Notes: generated from the letters alone by a model not told the origin. DNA of 64,000 bases from Allodiplogaster sudhausi (GCA_945643635.1 CALZFC010000001.1:4727501-4791500); one strand, 5' to 3'. Shown: positions 25,571-35,957, numbered from the stretch's first letter. Numbers and translations are program-made.

Positions 25571-26578
25571 ATGTTCCATTCGATGTAATTTTTTATGCTT
25601 TTTCGAATGGTATATACATTGTTCGCAAAAGAAATTAGTCTAAAGGCCTGAAATTGACTTTTTGTGTTTTTGGCCAATTTCTGGTGTTAAAATGCTCATT
25701 CTTTGGACCATTAATGGATCATATACACCGACTTTCCACATAATATTTATTCTACAAGAAAGAGAGTTTACGCGCTCATAAAGTTGCCTGTCGCTCGGTC
25801 GAGAGAGCATGCGAAATAGGAGGGCGGCTATGACCTACCGTAGCCAATTCTCCAGTTTTCGCGTTACTATTGCTAAGGAAGTAAAATCGCTCAAACTTTT
25901 TGGATATATGTTTTGCGCCAAGATGAACTTATCCACATAGAACGAAACATAGGTTAATTATTCCCCGGATACCTCCTTTAATATAATGTTTTGGAATCTG
26001 GCACGCGTGAGAAATATTACGGATAATAAAGTAGAAAAAAAGATTGTTTCACCTTTTTAAAGGAACTAACTGCCGAATAATTTTACCAAGGGAATTGTGA
26101 ACTCACTCACTTTATCCTTTCTGCCATCTCCTCTCCGAATCGTTATTATGTTTGTACATGTACATACTATGTACATGCATGCGAAGACTTTCGCCAGAAC
26201 AAGATAACAAATATGCAATAAACAAACGCCATATAAGGGCATATCGTGAAAATTGCGGAAAATTTTATTCCTTCATCTCATTCGGTCATCTTTTAATCAA
26301 TGGCTTCATTTGATTGATGTTGGTCTCGTGCGTCCAATGAGTCTTCTTGATAAAACAAGTTCGATCTTTTTCAAATATAATTGTGTCAACTTCAGAACAT
26401 TAAATTTAAATAGATTTTAAAATTTCGATTATTTGATTTTTTCCCACTCATTCTTCTTATGAGACTCGAGCACGCCACCCGTTGTGCTATTATATAATTA
26501 TTTGGCACCTTCTCCCAAACACGCTGCTTATCACCCTAACAGATGTAAATGACATATAATATTCATGCATCTGGAATG
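25571..26578. other. No gene seen
   Basis: AT-rich sequence without a recognisable exon, RNA gene or element terminus. Confidence 0.5.
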
Positions 26579-26783
26579 TTAGGATCTGATGGCTATGGCG
26601 ACGGACACGAACACACCGGCGCACATCACAAAGGTTTCGGAAGTCGGTGATGCGAGGTTAGTCGGCGAATCCGATGAAGTGGGCAGATCGTATGACGTCG
26701 GCGACGCGGATGAAAACACTTTAGGAGCAGTAGCTGGAGTGGTTGTCCTAGAGCACTCTTTTTCGCTCTGTTGTTCACTTTAT
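26579..26783 (-). CDS. Last exon of a Ser/Thr/Pro-rich protein with hydrophobic C-terminal tail
   Basis: On the minus strand, after an AG near 26783, a frame runs EQQSEKECSRTTTPATAPK. A Ser/Thr/Pro-rich stretch follows, then TSETFVMCAGVFVSVAIAI, then RS and a stop at 26579-26581. The Ser/Thr-rich stalk followed by one hydrophobic segment at the extreme C-terminus fits a membrane-anchored protein, or a GPI-anchored mucin-like protein with its cleaved signal. Codons are GC-rich against AT-rich surroundings. Earlier exons would lie at higher coordinates. Only the LINE is found there, so the gene may have been split by that insertion or this may be a remnant. The family is not recognised. Confidence 0.45.
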
Positions 26784-26910
26784 ACAAGTATGAAAGCCAA
26801 TGCATAACCTGGCTCTATTCCATTCCAATGCATCTTTTTTTGTTAAAATAAATTCAAAAATGCGGCGAAGAATAAGAGAAAACTTGCCGGAAGAAATCGC
26901 TCATGCAGCA

Positions 26911-26912
26911 AG

Positions 26913-26952
<40 letters not shown>
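26911..26952. repeat. (TA)n microsatellite
   Basis: About 20 TA dinucleotides without interruption. Confidence 0.95.
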
Positions 26953-26956
<4 letters not shown>

Positions 26957-27132
26957 TATCTGGCTTGCATATTAAGAGTAATAGGGCAACGTATGAATGA
27001 GAGAGGCATAAATAACTCAATCAGATAAATAAGAGGCACACAACGGGGTGGCCAATTCGTGCTTAAGGCACATTAGAGAAAACAGAGACAGAAAACATAA
27101 ATGAAAGCAACAAATATAAAAATAAAGTAGAA

Positions 27133-29826
27133 CTATTGATTTAGAGATAATACACATCTTTTAATGTGGGCACGAGCGCTGGGCAGGGCAAGGGAAAATA
27201 AATCATCGGGAAGCTGATTCCATTTGTCAACTATTCGGTTCGAGAAAAAGTTCATATAAGTACTACTACGGTAGTTAAATTTACACAATTTAAAGCGATG
27301 CCCACGTGTGATATTTGAGCGAGGAAAACAAAAGATTTGATCGGCCTTAATACCATAAATTCCCTTAAAAATCTTAAGGGCGACAAGAAGATCATTGATC
27401 TGCCGGCGAACTGATAATGGTTCTTGTTGCACGTAATCGAGGCGTTCAGAATAAGAGAGAGATAGTCCGCATCTAGCAAATGCAAGTCTAGTAAAGCGCC
27501 TTTGAACATTTTCGATCTGCTTAATAAGATATAAATGGTGGGGGGACCATACTTCCATGCAAAACTCGAGCAGGGGTCGAACATAGATTATATACAGACG
27601 AGTTAGAAATTTGATATTACATGACCGAAAATTTCGCAAAATATGAAATGATACTCGTGTAGCCTTTTTACAAATGGAGTCAATATGACTATCAAATGAG
27701 AGGTCACTACATATATGAACTCCCAGATCACGATAATAATGAGTGGTTGGAACCGGGAAGGAGTGGAGAGAAGGCTGGAATGGGGGATGGGCAGGGCCGA
27801 CAGGCATGAACATGGTCTTCTTCAGATTGATCCGAAGTCCCCAGCGCGTTGACCAGTCGGCCACGCAGTCGAGAGCGCGCTGAAGGAGAACCGTGTCTGC
27901 AATTGTAAATACTTTGGCATCGTCAGCATTGAGTGAAGAGAAGGAACCTATTGGGAGACACTCAGGAAGGTCATTAACATATAGTAGAAACATTAGGGGT
28001 CCGCAAACACTTCCCTGTGGAACACCGGAGGAGACAAGGAATTCATTTGATAACTCTCCATCAACAATAACGCGCTGAGATCTGCCAATAAGAAATGAGG
28101 TCAGCCATCGAAGAAGAGAGCCAGAAATGCCATATGAAGAGAGCTTGACAATAAGATGGTTCAATGGAATGCTATCAAAGGCTTTGGAGTAATCAATAAA
28201 GACAGCAGATACATAAGAAGAAGAGTCTATAGCAGAGTGCCAAGTGGATAGGGAGGATAGGAGAGCGGAGGCGCAAGACTTTCTACTGCGAAAACCGTGC
28301 TGAGAAGGGGAAAGAAGACTATGTTCATCGAGGTAGGAAAACAGTTGTTTACAAACAATGCGTTCGAAAGTTTTAGAAATTCCAGAAGTAAGAGAGATAG
28401 GTCTATAATTCTTTGGGTCACTGGCATCACCTTGACGTTTGTATATAGGTTTGACAAACGCAGATTTCCAAAGGGAGGGGCATTTGCCATGAAGAAGGAA
28501 TCGGTTGAACAGAATAGTAAGGGGAACAGAGATAGCAATAGAAGTGCCTTTGAGGAAGGCGTAGGGGATTCCATCAGGAGTGCAGGAATTACGTGAAGGC
28601 AATTTACGAAGCATATGGTAGATATTCTGGGAGGAGAAATCGATATAATCTATTCGGGCTGAGGTTCTCGGAGGGAGAGTGGGCTGATGGGAAGGAGGAG
28701 GAGAGGGAGAGAAAGATGATTCGAAGACTCTTGAGAAGCATTCGGCCTTATCACGACTAGTGATGAGAGTACGATCTGAGGAGACGTCTTTAATTACACC
28801 GAGTGTTGGCTTACTTTTGAGTCGGCCGTTAACAAAGTTGAAAAAGGTGCGGTTAGATCCAGAAATTGCGCGCTTCTCTTGGTTACGTTGAAAAGATCGT
28901 ATAGAACGCCTAAGCTTGGCGGAGGAGCGGAAAAAAGGCTGGAGTCCATGGGTATGGGATGTTTTAAAAAGCTTCCGGCACTTACGCAGAATTCTGAGGA
29001 CTTTGGGAGGATATCTAATGTTTAAGGGCCTTATCTTAACCATGGGAACAGTGATATTGATAATTATATGAATTATTGTAATAAAGTGGTTGTAAAGTAG
29101 GTCTGGTTCAGTTTGATTGTTGAAAACAACATTCCAATCATAAGAAGAGATCATATAAGACGCCAATTCAAAATTTGCCTTTCTATAATTTAGGATAACA
29201 AGATCAGAGGGAGGAGGATAAGGAAAACAAATATCGAATTTAACAAGGCAATGATCAAATGAGGGGAGGGGTGGCATGGTTTTACAATTGGATACAGAAC
29301 ATGGATTACTAGAGAATACAAGATCAAGGATGTGATCATTACGAGTAGGAGTAACAACATGCTGCCTAAGGTTGGCGTTGACTGAAAAAGATAGGAGCTG
29401 AGAGGATGGATGATTCTGGGAAAGCGGGGTACTTAGGGAGGAAGAAGACCAATCAACATCATGGCAGTTGAAATCCCCACAGAGGACAAAATGCTTGTCA
29501 GAATCGGCAAAGATGGAATAAATATGCTCTAGACAGTCTGCGAAATTTTGATTTGAACAAGAAGGGCTGCGGTATACTGCTACTATGGTGGCAGAATTCG
29601 AAGAGCGATCAGTGGTGGTAACGGAGATGGCAAGGAGTTGACAAAAGGGAGAAAAGGAGCGAGATGAGAGGACAAAAGCAGGCAGATGGGTGGACACCAA
29701 GATAGCAACGCCCCCACCAGGGCTTGGCGAGTCACGGTCAGAGCGAAAAACCTGATATTTGCCATTTAGAGATAGAGAAGAATCTTGCAAACGATCAGGG
29801 GAGGCCCAGGATAGCAAGCAGATCAA
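27133..29826 (-). CDS. LINE ORF2: endonuclease (N-terminally disrupted) and reverse transcriptase
   Basis: This 897-codon frame holds most of an apurinic-like endonuclease. Motifs include GGGVAILVS, CGDFNCHDVDW at about residues 117-127, a DHILDLVFSS motif and SFDHCLVKF. A full reverse transcriptase follows with NYRPISLTS, VFIDYSKAFDSI, SGVPQGSVCGPL and a catalytic block read as LNADDAKVF. The C-terminal part contains YVRPLLEFCMEVWSP and IENVQRRFTR, typical of the CR1/Jockey group. The role is nicking target DNA and copying the element RNA into it. The endonuclease start (CCYHANFRSL through THTIDLLAI) is found just upstream in a different frame that stops at 29795-29797. The segment expected to carry the catalytic Glu is missing at the frame break near 29800-29826. 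The residue before ADD is Asn, where Phe or Tyr is usual. Confidence 0.9.
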   Translation of the reverse strand: MICLLSWASPDRLQDSSLSLNGKYQVFRSDRDSPSPGGGVAILVSTHLPAFVLSSRSFSPFCQLLAISVTTTDRSSNSATIVAVYRSPSCSNQNFADCLEHIYSIFADSDKHFVLCGDFNCHDVDWSSSSLSTPLSQNHPSSQLLSFSVNANLRQHVVTPTRNDHILDLVFSSNPCSVSNCKTMPPLPSFDHCLVKFDICFPYPPPSDLVILNYRKANFELASYMISSYDWNVVFNNQTEPDLLYNHFITIIHIIINITVPMVKIRPLNIRYPPKVLRILRKCRKLFKTSHTHGLQPFFRSSAKLRRSIRSFQRNQEKRAISGSNRTFFNFVNGRLKSKPTLGVIKDVSSDRTLITSRDKAECFSRVFESSFSPSPPPSHQPTLPPRTSARIDYIDFSSQNIYHMLRKLPSRNSCTPDGIPYAFLKGTSIAISVPLTILFNRFLLHGKCPSLWKSAFVKPIYKRQGDASDPKNYRPISLTSGISKTFERIVCKQLFSYLDEHSLLSPSQHGFRSRKSCASALLSSLSTWHSAIDSSSYVSAVFIDYSKAFDSIPLNHLIVKLSSYGISGSLLRWLTSFLIGRSQRVIVDGELSNEFLVSSGVPQGSVCGPLMFLLYVNDLPECLPIGSFSSLNADDAKVFTIADTVLLQRALDCVADWSTRWGLRINLKKTMFMPVGPAHPPFQPSLHSFPVPTTHYYRDLGVHICSDLSFDSHIDSICKKATRVSFHILRNFRSCNIKFLTRLYIIYVRPLLEFCMEVWSPHHLYLIKQIENVQRRFTRLAFARCGLSLSYSERLDYVQQEPLSVRRQINDLLVALKIFKGIYGIKADQIFCFPRSNITRGHRFKLCKFNYRSSTYMNFFSNRIVDKWNQLPDDLFSLALPSARAHIKRCVLSLNQ

Positions 29827-30001
29827 TGGTATGAGTTGAGAGTAAAAAGTTCAAAATATCAAGTTTAGATACCAGAGATCTAAAGTTTGCGTGATAGCAG
29901 CAAATGAGAGACTTTTTATGAGAGATGCACGGATCACTACATAAAGCAGAATTAGAATTTGTGGCAGGATTTTTGGATGCAGGATCCCGGATGGGAGTAT
30001 C

Positions 30002-30955
30002 TCACTGATTGTGAGATGGGGAGGGGGGCAACTGAGATTGATTCGGAGGTAGCGCAGCCGGTGGGGTGCTCTTGTTGTCGAGCCGTTTCGCATCAGGCGC
30101 GATGCCGTCATCTTCATCAGCCATCGCTTCATCTCCCTCCGGGAGCGGCTCGAACGACCGCTTACCCGGCCGCCGCGCGGAAGTGGAGGACGCGTACTTC
30201 AAGAGCGCATCGACAAGATTGCGGCCAGGCAGCGGGACTCTCTTCCTCCGGCCACTCGGTGTAGGATGAGGCGCCTGGAGGGTACCGGCCGCCGAGTGGG
30301 GAGAGAGAGACAGAGCCACTGGCAGAGAGGATGACTTCTTAGGTTGTCTGCGATTAGAGTTCAGAAATGTCCTGGAAGAAGTCTGGGCATTAGAATGAGG
30401 GAGGCCACTGCCGGAGGCAGTGGCATTTTGTGATGAGATAAGAGAAGCAGAGAGAGAGGAAGACGAGGCTGAGGAGGAAGAGGCTTTTGCCTTAGACAAG
30501 TTATTTTGTGACCGCTCGGTGAGGGGGCGCGGATTCCGCAGCTCCACAACACGCTCATCGCGGACAACAAACTGAAGCATTCCAACCTCAGCATTGAGCC
30601 TCCCGGCCTCTCTACGGGCGGCGGTCTCTTGCCCAAGCTGTTCGGGCGTGAGATCTCGTCGCCAGTAGGCGTGTGGGTTGGCGGCGATCTCCGGATGCTT
30701 CTTGGCTCGAGCAATCGCCAGGAACGACTCACGCAGCGAGTTCGTTGAGAACTCGACTTTGATGATTCGCGGGGACGTCTTTCCGTGGCGATGAGTTAAA
30801 ATCTCACCTTTGCTGAGAGAAGTGACCAGGAGATCGTGCTGAGAGGCTTGAATTATCTCGGAGACAATTCTCATGTCATTCTCATTCGTTGCAGTCTCAT
30901 CTTCCTTTTCAGGAAATCCCTTAAGCACAGCTCGCTTTGCCTTTTCCTCCAGCAT
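30002..30955 (-). CDS. LINE ORF1 protein
   Basis: The start chosen is the ATG at 30953-30955, giving about 317 residues. The frame stays open further upstream, but only through a CT repeat translated as Ser/Leu. The protein begins MLEEKAKRAVLKGFPEKED. A conserved central part carries SPRIIKVEF, a Leu/Arg helix, and YWRRDLTPEQLGQE with AARREAGRLNAEVG. A Ser-rich, basic C-terminal half ends shortly before ORF2. This matches the non-zinc-finger ORF1 proteins of CR1-like and other nematode LINEs, which bind element RNA. The frame is intact. It ends at 30002-30004, and the first in-frame endonuclease codons begin immediately after. Confidence 0.8.
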   Translation of the reverse strand: MLEEKAKRAVLKGFPEKEDETATNENDMRIVSEIIQASQHDLLVTSLSKGEILTHRHGKTSPRIIKVEFSTNSLRESFLAIARAKKHPEIAANPHAYWRRDLTPEQLGQETAARREAGRLNAEVGMLQFVVRDERVVELRNPRPLTERSQNNLSKAKASSSSASSSSLSASLISSQNATASGSGLPHSNAQTSSRTFLNSNRRQPKKSSSLPVALSLSPHSAAGTLQAPHPTPSGRRKRVPLPGRNLVDALLKYASSTSARRPGKRSFEPLPEGDEAMADEDDGIAPDAKRLDNKSTPPAALPPNQSQLPPSPSHNQ

Positions 30956-31373
30956 GTCTCTTCTCCCATAAAGGGCAAAGGACACAGCAGCAGTGATCTG
31001 CTGAATGGATTCTCTCGCCCCTCTTCGATTTCGTCTGTTCCCAAAGAAATAAGCAAAGCAGAGAGAGAGAGAGAGAGAGAAAGAGGAAGAGAGGGAGAGA
31101 GATAATGAAGATGACGAGTGGAAACGGTCGAATATTTCACCAATGTCTCTTGACATTCATTTGCAAGTACATCTAGGAATCGTTCCGTGGTAACATGGAT
31201 CACTTTAAAGTGAATTGTTCATTGCTCCTTTACCGAAATGCACTAATAATTGAACATGGAAAAAGCTTTACTTTTGAAAGTATGTTTGTCCTTATGGTTA
31301 GCCCTAAGAAATAGTACAGAAGAACTCCTTCTTCTGTCGATTTGAGACATTTCAAGTATAACGCTTGGCGTGC

Positions 31374-31381
31374 TATAAAAG
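31374..31381 (+). promoter_or_regulatory. TATA box
   Basis: TATAAAAG, 34 bases before the ATG at 31416, predicting transcription starting close to the start codon with a very short leader. Confidence 0.7.
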
Positions 31382-31415
31382 AGCCGAAAAATGATTCCTT
31401 CCAAGACATTACACA

Positions 31416-32325
31416 ATGGTTCCCTGCTCCCGAATGGTCAACTCTCGTCCAAACTCTCGCTTCCTCCTTTTCTCTGCTTACCTGGCGCTTCTCGTGCTCT
31501 CTGCTGGCGCTGCTCCCATCCGTACTTCGTTCCCTCCAGGGTGGTTCTCTTTCACGGACTCCGCCAAGCTTACTTGGAACAACATCAGCTACGACCACCT
31601 CGAATACATCTATAGCGAAAGACACGATTATAACGACTCAAAGACGTGCCCGGAGGGCTTCATTGGCTTCATCACTTTTCCGTCCCCTCTTTTTCATTTA
31701 TGTTCAAATCTTCAAGTCTTTTTGGCTGAACCTATTGAAGGATTCAAGCTGGCATTCCACAACTTTTTTCAATCAGATAGGGCAAGAGAAATTTGTGTTA
31801 AATTCTTTCAACATTCAGCTGCCATCTCGAATAACACCGCTTTCAAGGCAATGGGTTTGAAAAGTTTCAAACTGATTTCAAAATCCCAATTCCTTGTTGC
31901 CGCATTCAGGACGGAAGATTGCAATGTTAGTTTACAAAGAAATTTATAATTCCAGTTATTTTTTTTAATAATCTGAAGCAAAGCCCAATAGGCATCCGAC
32001 TATCACATTAAATTCGACAATATGATAAGGAGCACTCTTATTTAAGGAGACTGATGTGCGTCTGAACGGTTGCTACCAGTGGGATCTCGGAATTGAGAAG
32101 ACGCCGGTCGCGGAGGAGCAGTGGATCACAAGTGATAAGTCAATTTCAAATGAAGGCATGACGCAGGCGATCTTTTCCTTGAAAGAAGGCGGCATCTACA
32201 ACCAAGTTGACCAAAAGAAGTTCCATGTCCGAACTTGCTGCATGAGCGATTTCTTTCGTCAAGTTCTCTCTTATTGTGAATTGGAATGGAATACAGCCGG
32301 TTCATGCATTGACTATGATACTTGA
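31416..32325 (+). CDS. Secreted cysteine-containing protein, two exons, unrecognised family
   Basis: Exon 1 is 31416-31925 (170 codons) and ends EDCN before GTTAGT. Exon 2 is 32047-32325 (92 codons plus stop), starting ETDVRLNGCYQWD after TTTAAG. The joined protein is about 262 residues. The N-terminus has a clear signal peptide: a basic start, then FLLFSAYLALLVLSAGAAP. A second in-frame Met at residue 7 would also work. The mature part contains about nine cysteines (including a CC pair in RTCCMSDFF) and N-glycosylation motifs such as NNIS, NDSK and NNTA. A TATA box lies 34 bases upstream and AATAAA begins 21 bases after the stop, so the gene is compact and probably strongly expressed. No family was recognised; a nematode secreted or excretory product is plausible but is inference. 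Confidence 0.8.
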
Positions 32326-32346
32326 GAGAAAAAAAAAGTTTTAAAA

Positions 32347-32352
32347 AATAAA
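32347..32352 (+). promoter_or_regulatory. Polyadenylation signal AATAAA
   Basis: AATAAA shortly after the stop codon of the two-exon secreted-protein gene. Confidence 0.6.
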
Positions 32353-32359
32353 GAAAAAT

Positions 32360-32751
32360 TCGCTTCAGGACTAGCACTGCAGTTCCTCATAAAGAGACGC
32401 CCACCACATCGCCATCTAAAGTGACTATCTCCGCAGTTTCTACCGAAGTGACTACTTCCGAATAGCCGACTACCGCAGTCTCTCCATGGGACATGTAAAA
32501 AGTAACAATTTTATCTCTAACTGATTAAATAATTCCAATTTAGTTTTCGACGTGTGCTCTTTTGGATGCTCGTTGTGATGAACGTCTTCATGTTGATCGC
32601 CTTTTTCTTTGCCCTTGTATACGCCATCCACGTATAATTACGTGAATAAATTTTTTTTGTCTTGTTTATGCATGTACTGGGGCATGTTTGAGAGGGGTGT
32701 AAAATGACACATCCCCGGCCGGGAATCCACTTTATTTCATGTATGTACATA
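32360..32751. other. Thr/Ser-rich open segment, otherwise nothing
   Basis: Right after CGCTTCAG at about 32369, a plus-strand frame reads TSTAVPHKETPTTSPSK and continues Ser/Thr-rich to a stop near 32465. It could be an alternative 3' exon of the preceding secreted gene, but no donor in a matching phase was found. The rest is featureless. Confidence 0.25.
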
Positions 32752-33986
32752 TGACGCGATTTGCGAGAGTATCAAAATGGCAGGGACTCGGCAAAATTAG
32801 ATTTTGCTCAAAAGCTATTTATAGGTACTTTGTAACACGGCGAAACGATTGAAATGGGTCCGGGAGTCTAAAAGCACCATTTTGGCGAGTTGTCCAAGAT
32901 TTAAAATTCGAGAACTCGGAGAGACATGCCGAGATGTCCTCACATTCGCGGTCGCAGATTCGCGCACAATAAAGCAATATTTATAAAATTTTACGATAAA
33001 TAGAGAAGATATTGCTTTAGAACTCTGTTTAAAAAAGAATTTTAAAATATTCAATTTTAGAGTCGCTGTGGCCTCTAGACTTTGGAGAGGCGTCGTTATC
33101 CTATGTGGCATTTTATCATGGGTTTTATATCTCATTTCGTAGAACGGAAAATTCTCTCTGAGCTGTCATATTATGTCAGATATCGACGAGGTCTTTAATG
33201 TTTCAGAGTCCTTAAACTGTTGAGTTCAGCGTCTGCGCAGCATTTCTTAGGGTTATGTTCGGGCACGTCATAATAAACGCATCTTCCGGGTCGGAATAGG
33301 CATAGCGTATTGCGAAAGTGTTTAACTTGTCGCGATGTCCCTGGTTCGATTCCCGGGATAGTCAAAGTGTTTTGCCCTTTAATGAAGATTTTCATTTGCA
33401 TTTAAATTGCATTTGTAGCCTTAAAAATGAATTCCATCGGCTGCCTTTTGAGAAATTATCGTCCGGCGTGGGAAGCGCAAATACAAAGTGCGCGTTGCTC
33501 CGCAGGCGCCGAACCCCGCGCATTTCAACGGTTTAAGGATTGGGAAACATTACAGACCTCGTCGATATCTGACATACTATAGCTCATTCGATAGGGAATT
33601 GTCAGCTCTACGAAATGAGATAGAGAATCCGTGATAAAATGTCATATAAGATAACGACGCCTCTCCAAATTCTAGAAGCCACAGCGGCTCTAAAATTGAA
33701 TATTTTAAAATTCTACTTGAACAGCTTTCTAAAGCAATATCTTCTCTATTCATGGCAAAAATTTCACAAATACTGCTTTCTTGTGCGCGAATCTGCGAAC
33801 ACGAATGTGCTGACATCTCGGCTGGTCGAATTTTATTTCTCGCATAGCTCGCCAAAATGGCGTTTTCAGACAACCGGACCCATTCCAATCGTTTCGTCGT
33901 GTTAAAAAGCACCTATAATGAGCTTTTGGGCGAAATCTAATTTTGCCGGGTCCCCGGCCATTTTGATACTCTCGCAAATCGCGTCA
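32752..33986. mobile_element. 1.2-kb fold-back element with tRNA-like core
   Basis: The ends TGACGCGATTTGCGAGAG at the left and its reverse complement at the right start arms of about 440 bases (32752-33195 and 33542-33986) that are clearly inverted copies with scattered differences. The 350-base centre is not inverted and contains a tRNA-like stretch with a perfect B box, GGTTCGATTCC, at 33343-33353. There are no TTAA ends, so this is a different family from the 2.8- and 1.7-kb elements. The target duplication could not be settled. No protein is encoded. Confidence 0.85.
33300..33365 (+). promoter_or_regulatory. tRNA-like segment with Pol III B box
   Basis: GGTTCGATTCC at 33343-33353 is an exact B box, with a possible A box (TAGGCATAGCG) about 45 bases earlier. 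The arms do not form a complete cloverleaf, so this is a tRNA-derived or Pol III promoter sequence rather than a functional tRNA. Confidence 0.5.
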
Positions 33987-34472
33987 CATGCCAGTTGTAT
34001 AATTTTCAACATTGTCGCAATTATTTATGTTGTACAAATTAAAAATAAATAAATAAACTTTTCACAAAATGAAGAATATAAATGTCTCTTGGTCATCAAG
34101 CTTTCTCGGTCCATAAGCCCCTGCGTTTCCTTATTTCTTTCTCCTTTTTCGGTTGAACTACTTCGATTATTCTTTTTTATGGTATGTATGTATGGTATGT
34201 TAAACAAATCGCCACTAAATCGACCTGAGTGAGGGCATCGAATCGAAGACATACAACACGGATTAGCATTCCTCTACTGCCAGTTCAACTTGGAAAAGGA
34301 AGATTATCAAAATGAACAGTCATTTTCACCAATGACATTTTGTTACTATTTATTTATCAATTGCTCATCTTATAGGCGTATTTGTACTACCATATTGAAT
34401 AAATGAATAAATATCTAATCATCGTATTTAAAAAAAGGCTGGTAAAGAAAAGTTACACCTGTCTCAGCTTCA
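33987..34472. other. No gene seen
   Basis: AT-rich sequence between the fold-back element and the next gene, without recognisable promoter elements. Confidence 0.5.
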
Positions 34473-34829
34473 ATGCGCAGTGAAAGGCGATTCCGTGTGC
34501 TGATTCTCTTGCTGCTCTCCACTCCAGCGCATTCTTGTAACCACACAAGAATATGGGTATTAAATATTCTGGATTTATATATTAAAAATACACAAATTAA
34601 ATGTATGTTTGGGATCATTTAAAACTCATCGTCAGTCATTGTCAGATTGATCTTGCTGTAGTTTAAGGAGTTACCGTCATGCTTACAGCTCTACGACGAG
34701 CATCGCGACTCCAGGGAGATTCACCAGATTCCAGGGAAGACATTCGGAGAGTCCCAACAACTCTGTGATGAGGTGAGCAAGCCGCGCCGGGGAGGAGGTG
34801 TTGGGTAAGGAAGAAGTTCGTTTCCGTCG

Positions 34830-34885
<56 letters not shown>

Positions 34886-35264
34886 AAGAGAGAGACAAAG
34901 AGAAAGAGAGAGACAGAGAGAGAGAGATACATCCATGTAAGGTTTCAAATTGCGCTCTTCACAAGCTGAAGTTTGAAACCTCACATAATTGTACGCGCAT
35001 GCTATTTTAACGCATCGTGTGTGTGCTAATTGCCAAATAGCTCGCGAGAATGAAAAAAATCTTCTCCCAGAGCGAATGCGACAATTCGTACCTGCATCAA
35101 ATAATCTCATTTAAGCAAGCTAATCGTAGAGACTTCTTTCTCCTTGACAGATGGAAGACTGCGAAGGCTTCGCTTACGGCAAAGAGAAGAGTCTCTGCGC
35201 GCTTGTTGGCGAGATCGCATCTTCGCCCAAGCAGTGCTCCATTCCGACTACCTTATACTTCAAG
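34473..35264 (+). CDS. Small secreted PAN/apple-like protein (3' end unresolved)
   Basis: Three in-phase exons are read. 34473-34556 encodes a signal peptide ([17 protein letters not shown]) and ends TRIW before GTATTA. 34689-34772 encodes [19 protein letters not shown] through QLCDE before GTGAGC. 35151-35264 begins at an ATG codon after TTGACAG and encodes [20 protein letters not shown] followed by a [10 protein letters not shown] ending before GTTGTT. All junctions are phase 0. The pattern of Cys, CEGF.Y and C.L resembles a PAN/apple domain, an extracellular binding fold. A possible last exon at 35432-35464 (TWCESRPQGP and stop after GAAGCAG) would give about 104 residues. That segment overlaps, on the opposite strand, the better supported chemoreceptor-like exon at 35416-35529, so the end is left open. 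Confidence 0.6.
34833..34928. repeat. (GA)n tract in intron
   Basis: GA repeat within the second intron of the PAN/apple-like gene. Confidence 0.9.
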
Positions 35265-35567
35265 GTTGTTTCGTACTCTGTCTAACTCTTCCTTGCTATG
35301 TTCTTCGACTCCGCAATTCTCTTATTACTTCGCTCCACTTCAAAAAAAATATCATTGAAAAGTAAGACAAAACAATAGGTTCAAGCGAGAATTATGAATA
35401 AATGCCCAAGCTTACGGTGCATGCGAAGCAGACGTGGTGCGAGAGCCGGCCGCAGGGTCCGTAGTGGACGAACGCGATCGACGTCCACGTCGTGACGACG
35501 CGCGTCATCGACAGCAGACTCGCGAGCGACTACGCCATCTCGGAGCTCATCTCAATTATTTTGTTTC

Positions 35568-35645
35568 AGAGAGAGAGAGATATATAGAGAGAGGGAGAGA
35601 GATAGAGAGAGGGAAATGGAAGAAAGAAAGAGAGAGAGAGAGAGC
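35568..35645. repeat. (GA)n tract
   Basis: GA repeat within copy B of the segmental duplication. Confidence 0.85.
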
Positions 35646-35917
35646 GAGCGCTTGGCAAAATCTTACTACAAGATAAATTACTGCTTTTAAGATGGCAACC
35701 TTACTTTTTATTAGAGATGGACTCTTCCGAAAAAGAAGAAAAAAAGCCAAACTGCCTAATCGTTAAAGTGTCAAAAGCTTTCTTTTTTTGTAATCAATTT
35801 TTTCAATTGATCATACCGATATTATGTGTTATTTAAAGGAGCTCTAAACAGTAGCGTAATCAATTTCAATCTTCCTGATCAATTGTACCAGAGTTTCTCC
35901 CTCTAAATCTCGACCTT

Positions 35918-35957
35918 GTGTCTCAGGGAAAAGGGCGCGAATTCAAACGTGAGTTTT
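35918..35957. repeat. Dispersed GCGCGAATTCAAA-type motif
   Basis: Identical core to that at 15381-15420, carried along by the segmental duplication. Confidence 0.65.

Larger units (their letters stand above)
27010..31160 (-). mobile_element. Non-LTR retrotransposon (LINE, CR1/Jockey-like), near full length, broken
   Basis: In minus-strand order the element has a 5' end in or near a CT tract (about 31055-31105), ORF1, a very short gap, ORF2 with endonuclease and reverse transcriptase, then a short 3' region ending somewhere near 27.0 kb. Exact ends and target-site duplications are not visible. ORF2 is split by a frameshift in the endonuclease, so the copy is inactive as read. Its 5' end lies about 200 bases from the TATA box of the divergent secreted-protein gene at 31.4 kb. 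Confidence 0.9.
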
